Source: Paraburkholderia youngii | GTDB lineage: Bacteria > Pseudomonadota > Gammaproteobacteria > Burkholderiales > Burkholderiaceae | Assembly (NCBI RefSeq): GCF_013366925.1 | Contig: NZ_JAALDK010000001.1 | Location: forward strand, 5,139,165 to 5,203,164 | Direction of reading: 5' to 3' | DNA: 64,000 nt | Shown here: positions 46,034-55,174 of the stretch, in pieces | How the letters are laid out: every line of letters starts with the position of its first letter | Numbering within the stretch: position 1 is the stretch's first letter | Notes under the pieces: generated by a model | Told to the model about the DNA's origin: nothing | The model's input: the letters and a program-made list of their open reading frames with translations, nothing else | The model's database searches: none | Program-made: the position numbers and the translations under genes

Positions 46034-46218
46034 TCTCTGCTGAGTCAGTCCGACATCAGATGTTTCGATCAAGTCGTTCAGCACGGAAACAATGTTCGAA
46101 ACCATTCAATACTTCCCTCGGTTCCGTCAAGCATGGAATCCGCCGCCGGATACTTGCACGCATCAGCGGGGTTCATTCAGCGCGGGGGCGTGCCTGGAAC
46201 GCACCGCTCCAAATACAA

Positions 46219-46250
46219 AACGGCCCGACAAATGCCGGGCCGTTCATGTT
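46219..46250. terminator. Probable bidirectional terminator
   Basis: Stem AACGGCCCG (46219-46227) with CGGGCCGTT (46236-46244), loop 8 nt. On the minus strand it is followed by TTGTATTT, on the plus strand by CATGTTT. It lies between the end of the cox cluster and the convergent stress-type gene. Confidence 0.7.
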
Positions 46251-46290
46251 TCCCCGCTCGCTGAAAACTTCGGCGAAAAACACCTTCGAA

Positions 46291-46848
46291 TCAGGCGTGC
46301 TTCTCACTGAATTCGCTGAGCGGCACAGGCTGCTTGAGCGGATCGAAGTCGGCCCACCGCCCTTGTTGCCAGTTGCCGGTCGCGCGTTCGATCGCCGCGC
46401 CTCCCGCATCGCGCAGCACCCGTGCGGCGTCCAACTGGTTGTCCGGCGACACGTGTACGGCCACCAGCACGCCGGAACCACGGATTTCTTCGTCGCTGGC
46501 TTCCTGCGTGCGCATCATCGCGCCGACCAAAGCACCGACATACGCACTCACCCCGGCTGCGATCAGCGACACGATGAGCGGCGCCGAAAACACCGCGAAG
46601 ATCCCGACGCCTAGCACGGCGCCAACCGCTGCGCCAATCGTGACGCCAATCTCGGCACCCTTCGGCGCCTCTCTCGCGTTTGCGTCGGTGCTGGTACCAC
46701 CGCCGGGCTGAAAACGTGCGTGCTGGCCGGGCGGATTGACGAAAAACAGGGTGACGTCCTCCTCGACGAAACCGGCATTGAAGAGCCGTTGCACCGCCTC
46801 TTCAGCGGCGGGGAATGTCGTAAAGCGTGCTGCGACGATGAGTGACAT
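46291..46848 (-). CDS. Gly-zipper membrane stress-type protein
   Basis: A 185-aa protein from ATG 46848 with a perfect AAGGAGG upstream (an upstream in-frame ATG at 46866 is less well placed). The N-terminal alpha/beta module (SLIVAARFTTFPAAEEAVQR) is followed by a polar loop, a Gly/Ala-rich double helix (about 69-117) and an alpha/beta segment VLVAVHVSPDNQLDAARVL. It resembles in layout the protein at 40612 and proteins described as general-stress 17M-like. Convergent with the oxidase cluster. Function unknown. Confidence 0.78.
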   Translation of the reverse strand: MSLIVAARFTTFPAAEEAVQRLFNAGFVEEDVTLFFVNPPGQHARFQPGGGTSTDANAREAPKGAEIGVTIGAAVGAVLGVGIFAVFSAPLIVSLIAAGVSAYVGALVGAMMRTQEASDEEIRGSGVLVAVHVSPDNQLDAARVLRDAGGAAIERATGNWQQGRWADFDPLKQPVPLSEFSEKHA

Positions 46849-47267
46849 GTGGCCTCCTTCCATCATTGACTAGCGGTAGCAGACTATGCCGCCCCACCTC
46901 ACCCGTGCCGAGGCAAAGGTGCACGCGGTGGCACGCTCCGGGACTACGCCATGGTGCCGCGATCGGGTTCCATTCCGTCCACTCTGAACAGTCCGCTATG
47001 TAACACTACGCCTTTGCCGCCGTTCTGGTTGATCACTTTCGCGCACACCGAACGGATACGCTTGCGGCCGTTGCCGAAAGCAGACATCAAGGCATTTGAT
47101 CCCCCACTGCGAGTTAAAAGATTAATTATCGATCCGCTGACACGACTGCACGCCACGTGGTCGCCAGAACGAAGATCATCCTCGGGCTGACGATAGTCAC
47201 GCGGCGCTATCAATCTCGCGACATAGAGAACTAGAATGAATTATCCGAATCAATCGGGAGAAAAATC
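46849..47267. other. 419-bp gene-free region
   Basis: It lies between the divergent stress-type gene and the membrane-protein gene at 47268. It is less GC-rich than its surroundings. Frames on both strands (for example 46951-47190) have no start signals. Nothing else is recognised. Confidence 0.45.
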
Positions 47268-47792
47268 GTGCAACTTCACATGGGTTCCCATCAATTCACA
47301 CACGGCCAGCCCGACTGGCGGGCAGCCGTGCTGGCAGGCGTCATCGCGGGGGCTGTGTTCCTGGCGTTAGGAGTTGTCCTGATGGCAGTGATGACGGGCG
47401 GAAGTCTGCTGGAGCCCCCACGCATGGTCGCAGCGATCATGCTGGGACGAGGCGCATTGCAATCGCCGCAATCATTCTCAATTGGCATCGTGCTCGCGGC
47501 CTTTGTGGTGCATTTTGGCCTTGCCATCGTATTGGCGCTTATCCTCGGTCTGATCATGACGTCATTCAAGCTTGACTCGAGCATGGGAATGGCTTCACTG
47601 GCGGGTGGCGCTTTCGCTGTACTCGTTTACCTGATCAATTTCTACGGCATGACCCAGTTTTTTCCGTGGTTTGCAGAAGCGCGCAACGGCGCCAGCCTGT
47701 TCGTTCACATCGTCTTCGGTATCTGCGTCGCGAACCTGTACATGAGACTGGAGCGCAACAGAGTCAGGGCGGACGCGGGCGGCCCGTCGTAG
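47268..47792 (+). CDS. Four-helix integral membrane protein
   Basis: A 174-aa protein translated from GTG 47268, with GGGAG 7 nt upstream; ATG 47280 is possible. Four hydrophobic segments are visible (about 20-42, 72-98, 107-128, 142-158). No catalytic motif and no family recognised. Single gene with its own strong terminator; GC is lower than in surrounding genes. Confidence 0.75.
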   Translation: MQLHMGSHQFTHGQPDWRAAVLAGVIAGAVFLALGVVLMAVMTGGSLLEPPRMVAAIMLGRGALQSPQSFSIGIVLAAFVVHFGLAIVLALILGLIMTSFKLDSSMGMASLAGGAFAVLVYLINFYGMTQFFPWFAEARNGASLFVHIVFGICVANLYMRLERNRVRADAGGPS

Positions 47793-47871
47793 CCCGGTCG
47801 TAATCAAACGAGCAGGTCACGAATTCACCGGTGATGCGCGGTGTTCGTATTGACACCGCGGTGCAAATGAC

Positions 47872-47908
47872 AAAAGAGGCGCGATCGAAATAATCACGCC
47901 TCTTTTTT
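47872..47908. terminator. Rho-independent terminator
   Basis: A 14-bp stem with one C-A mismatch (47872-47885 with 47893-47906) and a run of six T on the plus strand, A-rich on the other side. It serves the membrane-protein gene and possibly the convergent MFS gene. Confidence 0.85.
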
Positions 47909-47933
47909 ACAGCCGACCGCAGTCCCCGTCACG

Positions 47934-49328
47934 TCAATCGATCGCCCTGCCCGCGGTCTCGCGCATGAACGGCAGCGGCAGCAACGACACGACGCCGCAG
48001 CCGATCAGATACCACGCCGGCGCGAGATTGCTGCCCGAAACCTGAATCAGCCAGGTCGCGAAGAACTGCGCGAAGCCGCCGAAAATCGACACGCCGAGGC
48101 AGTACACGATCGACATGCCGGTCGCGCGAATCGCGCGCGGGAACAGCTCAGGCAGCATCACGATGTTCGGCACCGCAGTGAACGTGACGAGCAGCGCGAG
48201 GCCCGCGACCACCGCGAGCAGCACCGGCACCGTCGGCGAAGCATTGATCGTCATGAACGCCGGATAGACGGCGAAAATCAGCAACACGCGCGATACCCAC
48301 AGCACGCGCTTGCGGCCGACCCGATCGGACAGCGCGCCCGCGAACGGCGAGCAGATCACCGTGACCACCGCGCCGGTCCACGCGGCCCACAGCGCGATCG
48401 CCATCGGCAGATGCAGGATGCGGATCGCGTATGTCGACAGATAGAACAGCACGATGTAGTTCGCCGCGGTGCCGCCGATCGTCGTCAGCACGCCGGTCGT
48501 GATCGAGCGTGCGTGGTCGCGGAACAGGTCGCGGACCGGCAGCGACGGAGTTTGCGCCACGGGCTGCGCACCCATTTCACCAGCCGCTGCCGCGCCATCT
48601 TCGACACCCGGCAGCGTCTCGTCGAGATGCCGCCGGATGTAGATGCCGATCGGCCCCATCGCCATGCCGATCACGAACGGCACGCGCCAGCCCCAGCTTT
48701 CGAGCGCGGCCGGCGACAGCGTCGCGGCCACCGCGACGCCGAGCAGCGACCCCACCACCGTGTTCATCCCCTGGCTCACGAACTGCCAGCTGCCGTAAAA
48801 GCCGCGCGTGCGATCGCTGCCGTATTCGAGCAGCAGCGCCGTCGATGCGCCCACCTCGCCGCCCAGCGCAAAGCCCTGGATCAGCCGCGCGAGAATCACG
48901 AGCAGCGGCGCCGCGACGCCGATCGCCGCATAGGTCGGCGCGAACGCGATGATCGCCGAACCGAGCGTCATCAGCCACAGCGTCAGGCTCATTGCGGCCT
49001 TGCGTCCGGCGCGGTCCGCGTAGCCGCCCAGCACGATGCCGCCCACCGGCCGCATGATGAATCCGACGCCGAACGTGCCGACCGCGAGCATCAGTTGCAC
49101 GAGTTGTCCCTCGACCGGGAAATACAGCTTGCCGATGATCGTCGCGAAGAAGCTGTAGATCGTGAAGTCGAAAAACTCGAGGCCGTTGCCGAGCGTGATC
49201 GCGGCGATCGCCTTTGCGTGGCCGACGCGCTTTTGAGCTTGATCGGCGAGGCGCGACGCATCGAGCGCATCGAGTCCGTTGGCGGCCGCGGGCCGCGGTG
49301 TGGCGGAATAGTCCATTTGTGTCTCCAT
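47934..49328 (-). CDS. MFS transporter, metabolite:H+ symporter family
   Basis: A 464-aa permease of the MHS type (ProP/ShiA-like), 12 helices. It has NGLEFFDFTIYSFFATIIGK (about 48-67), RPVGGIVLGGYADRAGRKAA (93-112) and LIQGFALGGEVGAS (about 148-161), all hallmarks of this subfamily. AAGGA precedes ATG 49328. It lies 45 nt after the M20 amidohydrolase gene, so the pair probably imports and hydrolyses an N-acyl or amide compound. Confidence 0.93.
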   Translation of the reverse strand: METQMDYSATPRPAAANGLDALDASRLADQAQKRVGHAKAIAAITLGNGLEFFDFTIYSFFATIIGKLYFPVEGQLVQLMLAVGTFGVGFIMRPVGGIVLGGYADRAGRKAAMSLTLWLMTLGSAIIAFAPTYAAIGVAAPLLVILARLIQGFALGGEVGASTALLLEYGSDRTRGFYGSWQFVSQGMNTVVGSLLGVAVAATLSPAALESWGWRVPFVIGMAMGPIGIYIRRHLDETLPGVEDGAAAAGEMGAQPVAQTPSLPVRDLFRDHARSITTGVLTTIGGTAANYIVLFYLSTYAIRILHLPMAIALWAAWTGAVVTVICSPFAGALSDRVGRKRVLWVSRVLLIFAVYPAFMTINASPTVPVLLAVVAGLALLVTFTAVPNIVMLPELFPRAIRATGMSIVYCLGVSIFGGFAQFFATWLIQVSGSNLAPAWYLIGCGVVSLLPLPFMRETAGRAID

Positions 49329-49373
49329 CGTTATCCTTGTGCTGCGAGGGCAACGCGCTCGCGCGCCGCCGCG

Positions 49374-50546
49374 TCAAACGAGGAACGTCTGCGCGAGCTT
49401 GACCCAGTAGGCCGCGCCGGTCGCGAGGCAGGCGTCGTTGAAGTCGTAGCCGGGGTTGTGGACCATGCAGCCGCCCTCGCCGTCACCGTTGCCGATGATC
49501 AGATAGCTGCCCGGGCAGCGTTCGAGCAGGAACGCGAAGTCCTCGCTGCCGGTCAGCGGCTGCATGTCGCGAATCAGCCCGTCTTCGCCGAGCCAATCGA
49601 GCGCAACCTGGCGCGCGAGCGCGGTCATGGCCGCATCGTTGACGAGCACCGGATAGCGGCGCTGATAGTCGACCTCGGCGCGCGCGCCGAATACGGCTGC
49701 CTGGCCGGTCGCGACCTCGGTGATGCGCTGCTGCAGTTGGTCGCGGACCTCGGGCCGCAGCGCGCGCACCGACAGGCGCATCTCGGCGGTTTCGGGAATC
49801 ACGTTCGGCGCTTCGCCGGCGTGAATCGCGCCGACCGTGATGATCGACATATCGAGCGGCGCGATATTGCGCGACACGATGGACTGCAGCGCGAGCACGA
49901 TCTGCGCGCACACGACGACCGGATCGACCGCCTTGTGCGGCACCGCGCCATGACCGCCGCGGCCGATCACCTTGATGATCACCGTATCCGACGACGCCAT
50001 GAACGACCCCGGCATGAAGCCCAGCTTGCCAGTGGGAAAGCCCGGCATGTTGTGCATCGCGAACACGGCGTCGCAGGGGAACTGCTCGAACAGGCCGTCG
50101 TCGAGCATTTTCTTCGCGCCGGCAAGCCCTTCCTCGGCCGGCTGGAAGATCAGATTCAGCGTGCCGTCGAAACTCTTTTCATGCGCCAGATACCTGGCGG
50201 CGGCGAGCAGCATCGCCGTGTGGCCGTCGTGACCGCATGCGTGCATCTTGCCGGGCCGCTTGCTCGCGTATGGCAGGCCGGTGGTTTCCTGGATCGGCAG
50301 CGCGTCCATGTCGGCGCGCAGGCCGAGCCGGCGCGTGCCGTTGCCGAGCTTCAGTTGACCGACCACGCCCGTTTGCCCGAAGCCGCGATGCACGGTGTAG
50401 CCCCACTCCCGCAGGCGTTCGGCGACCAGATCGCCGGTCGCGAACTCCTCGTAGGCGAGCTCCGGATGCGCGTGGATGCTGTGTCGCAGCGCGACCATTT
50501 CCTGTTCGATTTCGGCGATGCCCGCCGGAATGACCATCGTGTTCAT
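49374..50546 (-). CDS. M20-family amidohydrolase
   Basis: A 390-aa metal-dependent amidohydrolase of the hippurate/IAA-amino-acid hydrolase group. ATG 50546 is chosen, with GGAG 9 nt upstream; the open frame beyond belongs to the antisense of the LysR gene. Metal motifs are RADMDALPIQE and HACGHDGHTAML (about 97-108), then FQPAEEGLAGA and a late MVHNPGYDF His. Substrates of relatives are N-acyl amino acids. It is divergent from a LysR gene and followed by an MFS importer. Confidence 0.93.
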   Translation of the reverse strand: MNTMVIPAGIAEIEQEMVALRHSIHAHPELAYEEFATGDLVAERLREWGYTVHRGFGQTGVVGQLKLGNGTRRLGLRADMDALPIQETTGLPYASKRPGKMHACGHDGHTAMLLAAARYLAHEKSFDGTLNLIFQPAEEGLAGAKKMLDDGLFEQFPCDAVFAMHNMPGFPTGKLGFMPGSFMASSDTVIIKVIGRGGHGAVPHKAVDPVVVCAQIVLALQSIVSRNIAPLDMSIITVGAIHAGEAPNVIPETAEMRLSVRALRPEVRDQLQQRITEVATGQAAVFGARAEVDYQRRYPVLVNDAAMTALARQVALDWLGEDGLIRDMQPLTGSEDFAFLLERCPGSYLIIGNGDGEGGCMVHNPGYDFNDACLATGAAYWVKLAQTFLV

Positions 50547-50627
50547 GCCGTCTGTCTCCATGTCAGCGTGAACCGAGCATAGCCGTGCCGAATTTCGAGA
50601 GGCAGGCGTAGAATCGTTGCGGGTGCC

Positions 50628-50640
50628 AACCACTGGTTGC
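50628..50640. promoter_or_regulatory. Putative LysR operator
   Basis: Inverted repeat CAACCA-C-TGGTTG in the 117-bp gap between the divergent M20 and LysR genes, 24 bp before the LysR start. Confidence 0.55.
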
Positions 50641-50663
50641 CCCCTTTCATCCTCCTGATTCGC

Positions 50664-51614
50664 ATGAAACTGCATCAGCTCAATACCTTGGCCGCGATCG
50701 CGGATACCGGAAGTATTCGGGCTGCCGCCCGCTCGCTGGGGCGGTCGCCGGCCGCCGTGACCAAGGCGATGCGCGAACTCGAAGCCGACCTGCACGCGCC
50801 GCTGATCGTGCGCAGCGCGAGCGGCGTCGCGTTCACCGAGTTCGGCCGCGCGCTCGTCGTGCATGCGCGGCTCGTGCTCGGCCAGTTGCAGCGCGCGCAA
50901 GCCGAGATCGAGGCATTGCGCGGAGCCGCGGCCGGCAAGCTGTCGATCGGCGTCACGCCGTGGGTCGCGCTGACCTTTCTGCCGCCCGCCGTGCGGCGTT
51001 TTCGCGAACGGATGCCGGACGTGCAACTGGAATTTTTCGAAGGCCTGCTCGCGGTCGTGCAGCCGCGTCTGCGCGACGGCAGCCTCGATTTTTCGATCGG
51101 TCGGCCGCCGCCCGCGTCGCCGCAGTCGGAGTTTCAGAACGCGCCGCTCTTTTCGACGCACGCGGCGGTGGTCACGCGGCGCGACCATCCGAAGGCCGGA
51201 TGCCGCATGCTGCTCGACCTTCAGAACGAGGAATGGATCCTCAACTGGGACCCGGCGAGCCGCGAGTCGATGTCGAACAATCTGTTCGTCAAGCGCGGCA
51301 TGCGGGTGCCGCACACGATCGTGCTCGCGCATTCGCTCGCGATCGTGCTAGGCCTGCTCGCGCACACGGACATGGTCAGCATCTTTCCGTGGCCGCTCGT
51401 CGAGGCGATACGCGCGAAGGAAAACCTGTGGGCGCTGCCGCTGCGCGAAACGCTCGACGAAACCATCATCAGCATCACGTCGCGGCGCGGTGCGCCGACG
51501 AGCCCGGCGGCCGCCTGCTTTCTCGACTGCCTGCGCGAGACGATCGACGAAGGCGCGCGCTCGCAGAACCCCGAACAGCGCCGGCTGTTTCATTCGATCG
51601 AACTGATGCTGTAG
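50664..51614 (+). CDS. LysR-family regulator of the M20/MFS operon
   Basis: A 316-aa LysR protein from ATG 50664 (MKLHQLNTLAAIADTGS); the frame opens at 50637. HTH at about 14-40 (SIRAAARSLGRSPAAVTKAM). The effector domain contains SIGVTPWVALTFLPPAVRRF, as in the TsaR/AbgR-like group. Divergent from the amidohydrolase, which it likely regulates. It ends 37 bp before the convergent argP. Confidence 0.92.
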   Translation: MKLHQLNTLAAIADTGSIRAAARSLGRSPAAVTKAMRELEADLHAPLIVRSASGVAFTEFGRALVVHARLVLGQLQRAQAEIEALRGAAAGKLSIGVTPWVALTFLPPAVRRFRERMPDVQLEFFEGLLAVVQPRLRDGSLDFSIGRPPPASPQSEFQNAPLFSTHAAVVTRRDHPKAGCRMLLDLQNEEWILNWDPASRESMSNNLFVKRGMRVPHTIVLAHSLAIVLGLLAHTDMVSIFPWPLVEAIRAKENLWALPLRETLDETIISITSRRGAPTSPAAACFLDCLRETIDEGARSQNPEQRRLFHSIELML

Positions 51615-51651
51615 CGCTCGGAGCGTTCCTGCATGCGCCTTCGCTGTGTCG

Positions 51652-52545
51652 TCAATCGAGAAACTCGCCGGCCCGCTTCCTGAGCATCGCGCTGAAATCG
51701 TCGAGCCAGCCGATCGACAGCCGCCAGCTCTGCCAGTACAGATCGACGTCGATATGCTTGCCCGGCGCGACCTCGACCAGTTCGCCGCGCTGCAGATGCC
51801 CAGCGACCATCCGCTCCGGGCACATGCCCCAGCCGAGGCTCATCACGCACGCGCGCATAAAGCCGGCGACGTGCGGAATCCAGTGCAGCGGCGGATCGAT
51901 CTCCGCGCGTGTGATGCGCCGCATGAAGCGCTTTTGCAGCTGATCCTTGGGGTTGAAGTCGACGCACGGCGTGCGCCGCAGGCTGTCGCGCGTGACGCCG
52001 TCGGCGAAATAGCGCGCGAAAAACGCCGGTGAGCACACCGCGAGGTATCGCATGCGGCCGAGGCGCGTCGAGCGGCAGCCCTGCACCGGTTCGGCCTGCG
52101 TCGTGATCGCGCCCTGCACGCTGCCGTCGCGGATGCGCTGCGCGGTGTAGTCCTGGTCGTCGATCACGAGGTCGAGCAGCATCTCGCGTTCGACGCAGAA
52201 CGGCGCGACCGCGTCGATGAACCAGGTGCCGACGCTGTCGTCATTGACGGCGACGCGCAGCGCCGGCCACTGCTCGACGAGCGCGCCGGGCAGTGTCGGC
52301 AGGCGGCCGTTCAGCTCCGCTTCGAGCAATTGCACGCGCTCGGTGTGGCGGCACAGCAGCGCGCCCGAGGTGGTGGCGACGCACGGCTGACCGCGCTTCA
52401 CCAGCACGCTGCCGACGCGCTCCTCGAGCAGCTTGACCCGCTGCGACACCGCGGACGCAGTGATATTCAGCTCGCTTGCAGCACGGTCGAACGAGCCGTG
52501 GCGGACCACGGCGGCCAGCGCATCGAGCAAGGCGTAGTCGAGCAT
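51652..52545 (-). CDS. argP: LysR-family regulator ArgP
   Basis: A 297-aa LysR regulator of the ArgP/LysG type: MLDYALLDALAAVVRHGSFD opens the protein, HTH at about 18-40 (RAASELNITASAVSQRVKLL), and CVDFNPKDQLQ and GWGMCPE occur in the effector domain. ArgP binds lysine or arginine and activates the exporter argO; here argO is divergent over 116 bp, as in E. coli and Corynebacterium (lysG-lysE). Confidence 0.94.
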   Translation of the reverse strand: MLDYALLDALAAVVRHGSFDRAASELNITASAVSQRVKLLEERVGSVLVKRGQPCVATTSGALLCRHTERVQLLEAELNGRLPTLPGALVEQWPALRVAVNDDSVGTWFIDAVAPFCVEREMLLDLVIDDQDYTAQRIRDGSVQGAITTQAEPVQGCRSTRLGRMRYLAVCSPAFFARYFADGVTRDSLRRTPCVDFNPKDQLQKRFMRRITRAEIDPPLHWIPHVAGFMRACVMSLGWGMCPERMVAGHLQRGELVEVAPGKHIDVDLYWQSWRLSIGWLDDFSAMLRKRAGEFLD

Positions 52546-52554
52546 TAGCGTTCC

Positions 52555-52568
52555 TTAATCGGCATTAA
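52555..52568. promoter_or_regulatory. Putative ArgP operator
   Basis: Perfect inverted repeat TTAAT-CGGC-ATTAA, 9 bp from the argP start and about 94 bp before argO, inside an AT-rich stretch of the shared promoter region. Confidence 0.6.
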
Positions 52569-52661
52569 GTAAATTAGGTTCTCTTATGTGACGCAATCAC
52601 GCAGACTAGCGCGGCTGGAATATCCCGTCTATCCCTACTGCTTCCATTTTTCGGACCATTT

Positions 52662-53291
52662 ATGAACTGGCTGTCTTTCTCCCACGGCGCGGCGCTGTGC
52701 GCATCACTGATCGTGACGATCGGCGCGCAGAATGCGTTCGTCCTGCGGCAGGGCATCATGCGCTCGCACGTCGGCAAGATCGTGCTGTTGTGCACGTTGT
52801 CGGATTTCATTCTGATCGGCGCAGGCGTCGGCGGCGCCGCGGTGCTGATGGAGCGCTACCCGCGCTTCGTACACGCGATGCTCTACGTCGGGCTCGCGTA
52901 TCTGGCCTGGTTCGGCATCAGCGCGCTGCGCCGCGCGGTACGGCCGGGACACGCGGTGCTCGACGGTTCGAGCGGCGCATCCGCCGATCAAGTCCCGCCC
53001 ACGCAACGCGCGCTGCCGATCATCCTGATGACGCTCGCGTTCACGTGGCTCAATCCGCACGTCTATCTGGACACGTTTCTGTTGATCGGCACGGCCGGCG
53101 CGCGCGAACCGCAAGGCGCGCGGGTCGCCTTCGCGCTCGGCGCGATGACGGTCAGCGCGGTGTGGTTCGTCGCGCTCGGCTATGGCGCGCGCATGCTGGC
53201 GCCGCTGTTTCGCCGCGCGACTGCGTGGCGTGTGCTGGATGGCGGGATCGGCAGCATGGTGTTGCTGCTGGCGGTTACGCAGTTGCGTTGA
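52662..53291 (+). CDS. argO: LysE/ArgO-family basic amino-acid exporter
   Basis: A 209-aa membrane exporter with six helices. Hallmarks are LIVTIGAQNAFVLRQGI (about 16-32) and TWLNPHVYLDTFLLIGTAG (about 127-145), the latter with the LysE-family Asn-Pro-Xaa-(Val)-Tyr-Leu-Asp core. It exports arginine and/or lysine under ArgP control. It ends 16 bp from the convergent bcsR stop. Confidence 0.95.
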   Translation: MNWLSFSHGAALCASLIVTIGAQNAFVLRQGIMRSHVGKIVLLCTLSDFILIGAGVGGAAVLMERYPRFVHAMLYVGLAYLAWFGISALRRAVRPGHAVLDGSSGASADQVPPTQRALPIILMTLAFTWLNPHVYLDTFLLIGTAGAREPQGARVAFALGAMTVSAVWFVALGYGARMLAPLFRRATAWRVLDGGIGSMVLLLAVTQLR

Positions 53292-53307
53292 GCGTTCGAC
53301 GCGGGCC

Positions 53308-53556
53308 TTATTCCACGCCCGATTCTTGCCGCGCATCTTGCGCGGCCTGCGCTTCGGCTTCGTCGCGCGGCACGAGGTTCATCAGCCGCGCGAGCACCGG
53401 CCACTTCAGCAGCGACTGCTCGTAAGCCTCCTTCGCCTGGGCATCGAAATAGCGGCCCGCCTCGACCTCCGGCAGACGCAGTGCGAGGCCGCTGATATCG
53501 TCGACGGGCCAGCCGCCGCGCGCGGCGTTATTCGACGTATTGCGCGCGTTCATCAT
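53308..53556 (-). CDS. bcsR: Cellulose biosynthesis protein BcsR-like
   Basis: An 82-aa protein from ATG 53556, overlapping the bcsG stop. The core VDDISGLALRLPEVEAGRYF followed by ALLKWPVLARL-type text (YEQSLLKWPVLARLM) matches the BcsR/YhjR family, where the N-terminal Asp-Ile segment binds BcsQ. In E. coli bcsR precedes bcsQ; here it is the last gene of the operon. It should help BcsQ support synthase secretion and assembly. Confidence 0.8.
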   Translation of the reverse strand: MMNARNTSNNAARGGWPVDDISGLALRLPEVEAGRYFDAQAKEAYEQSLLKWPVLARLMNLVPRDEAEAQAAQDARQESGVE

Positions 53557-55124
53557 TTGCCGTCCACCCACACGCCGTCCGGCGTCTTCACCACATAGCC
53601 GGACGCGGTCTTCATCGTCACCGTCCCCTCGTTTTCGCCGACCATCTGCGTTTGCGGCAGATTCGTCGCGTACTGCGACAGGCTCACACCCGGCTTGAAC
53701 GGGCTGTTCGACACGAGATTCGACAGCAGCTGGGCGAGCGCGAGGAAGCTCGACGGATCGTCGATCACCGTGGTCGGCCCATGATTGCCCTGGAAGCCGA
53801 CCACGCGCACGCCGACCGGCCCGTGCACGATGCGCGGCGTCGGAATCTCGCGCAGGCCCGCGACCTGGTTCGTGTCGCCGCGCAGCGCCGCGCCGTGCTC
53901 GGGCACGAACACGATCACCGCGCGCCGCCCGGACGATGCGATCAGATCGGCGAAGCGGTCGAAGTCGCTCATCAGCTTGTTCACGCGCAGTGGATATGAA
54001 TCGATACTCGTCAGGTTGCTATTCGGCAGCCGGTTGCCATCGTGCAGGCTGATCGTGTTGTAGTACAGCGCGACCGGCCCGGCGATGCTCGCGCGCTGCG
54101 CGTACCACGCGGCGAGCGTCTCGTAGTCGTCGCGAATCGGCGAGCCGTCGAACGCATGCATCGCGACCGGCACGCTCGTGTTCGGAATCAGCGGCACGTT
54201 CGGAATGCCGGCGTTGTCGTGGATCAGTTCCAGGAAATTGTCGAAGTGGCCGTCGTGGTTCAGCATCGTCTGCGGCGTGTAGCCCGCCTGCGCGAGATCG
54301 GCGAGCAGATAACACTGCTGTGGCGCGTTCTTGTACAGGTCCGCGTGCGCCTGCTGGCCGCAGCTTGCGCGCAGCACGCGAATCGCGGCCGGCCCGCTAT
54401 AGCTCGCCGCGGTGCTGAAGTTCGTGAACAGATAGTCGAAGCGGGACAGCAGCGGATGATTGCGCGCCTTCGCGACATCGAGGTCGTCCCACGACAGCGA
54501 GCAGATGTGCAGCACGATTACGTCGAACTGCGCGTTCGGATCGGCGGCCAGATGGCCGAAGCTGACCTGCCGTTGCGACTCCTGCGTGCGGAACGCGGCG
54601 AGCGCAGCGTTATGGTCGAGCGGCTGCGCGGCGAGCGGGTTGTTCGCTCCATTCGGGCCGGAATTCGCGGCTGCGTTCGCCGACGCTCCACGCAGTTGCG
54701 CGAGCACCACCCCGCCCTCGTGCCACAGCGGAATCGCGACCAGCGCGATCAGCACGAAGGTCGCGACGCGCACCCAGCGATTCACGATCAGATAGCCGAC
54801 GAGCGCGCCGAGCACGCCGAGCAGCAGCATCGGCGGCAGGAAGCGCTGCGCCAGTTCCAGCCAGTAGCCGTAGCTGAACGTGGTCAGATTGCCGAACTCC
54901 TCGGTCAGACGCGAGAACGGCGGCACGTTCGCCTCGTGGTACATCAGGGGCACGCCGAGCGCGAGACCGAACAGGTTGCGCACGATGCGCAGCGCGCGCC
55001 GGCGCAGCGTCGAAGTCACGACGAGCGCGAGCGCGAAGCCGAGATTCGCGAGCCACAGCGGCTGCAGATGGCCGCCCGCGAACAGGTACAGCTTGAGGAT
55101 GAAGTACAGGTTCCACAAAGTCAT
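53553..55124 (-). CDS. bcsG: Cellulose phosphoethanolamine transferase BcsG
   Basis: A 523-aa membrane enzyme from ATG 55124 (MTLWNLYFILKLYLFAG). Four hydrophobic helices (about 5-25, 30-50, 85-110, 115-135) precede a periplasmic alkaline-phosphatase-fold domain. It has HICSLSWDDLD near residue 205 (metal-binding Cys), NFSTAASYSGPAAIRVLRAS (nucleophile Ser, about 233-252) and PEHGAALRGD with the Glu-His metal ligands. In E. coli BcsG transfers phosphoethanolamine from PE to cellulose. Directly follows bcsA by 50 nt. Confidence 0.93.
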   Translation of the reverse strand: MTLWNLYFILKLYLFAGGHLQPLWLANLGFALALVVTSTLRRRALRIVRNLFGLALGVPLMYHEANVPPFSRLTEEFGNLTTFSYGYWLELAQRFLPPMLLLGVLGALVGYLIVNRWVRVATFVLIALVAIPLWHEGGVVLAQLRGASANAAANSGPNGANNPLAAQPLDHNAALAAFRTQESQRQVSFGHLAADPNAQFDVIVLHICSLSWDDLDVAKARNHPLLSRFDYLFTNFSTAASYSGPAAIRVLRASCGQQAHADLYKNAPQQCYLLADLAQAGYTPQTMLNHDGHFDNFLELIHDNAGIPNVPLIPNTSVPVAMHAFDGSPIRDDYETLAAWYAQRASIAGPVALYYNTISLHDGNRLPNSNLTSIDSYPLRVNKLMSDFDRFADLIASSGRRAVIVFVPEHGAALRGDTNQVAGLREIPTPRIVHGPVGVRVVGFQGNHGPTTVIDDPSSFLALAQLLSNLVSNSPFKPGVSLSQYATNLPQTQMVGENEGTVTMKTASGYVVKTPDGVWVDGK

Positions 55125-55174
55125 CGACAGGTTCTCTCTTTGGCCTGCGCGCGACACGATGCGCGCAGGCTGTA

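Noticed and set aside
46951..47190. 79-codon plus-strand frame between the stress-type gene and the membrane-protein gene
   Set aside because: No start signal, no domain, and overlaps an equally open minus-strand frame.
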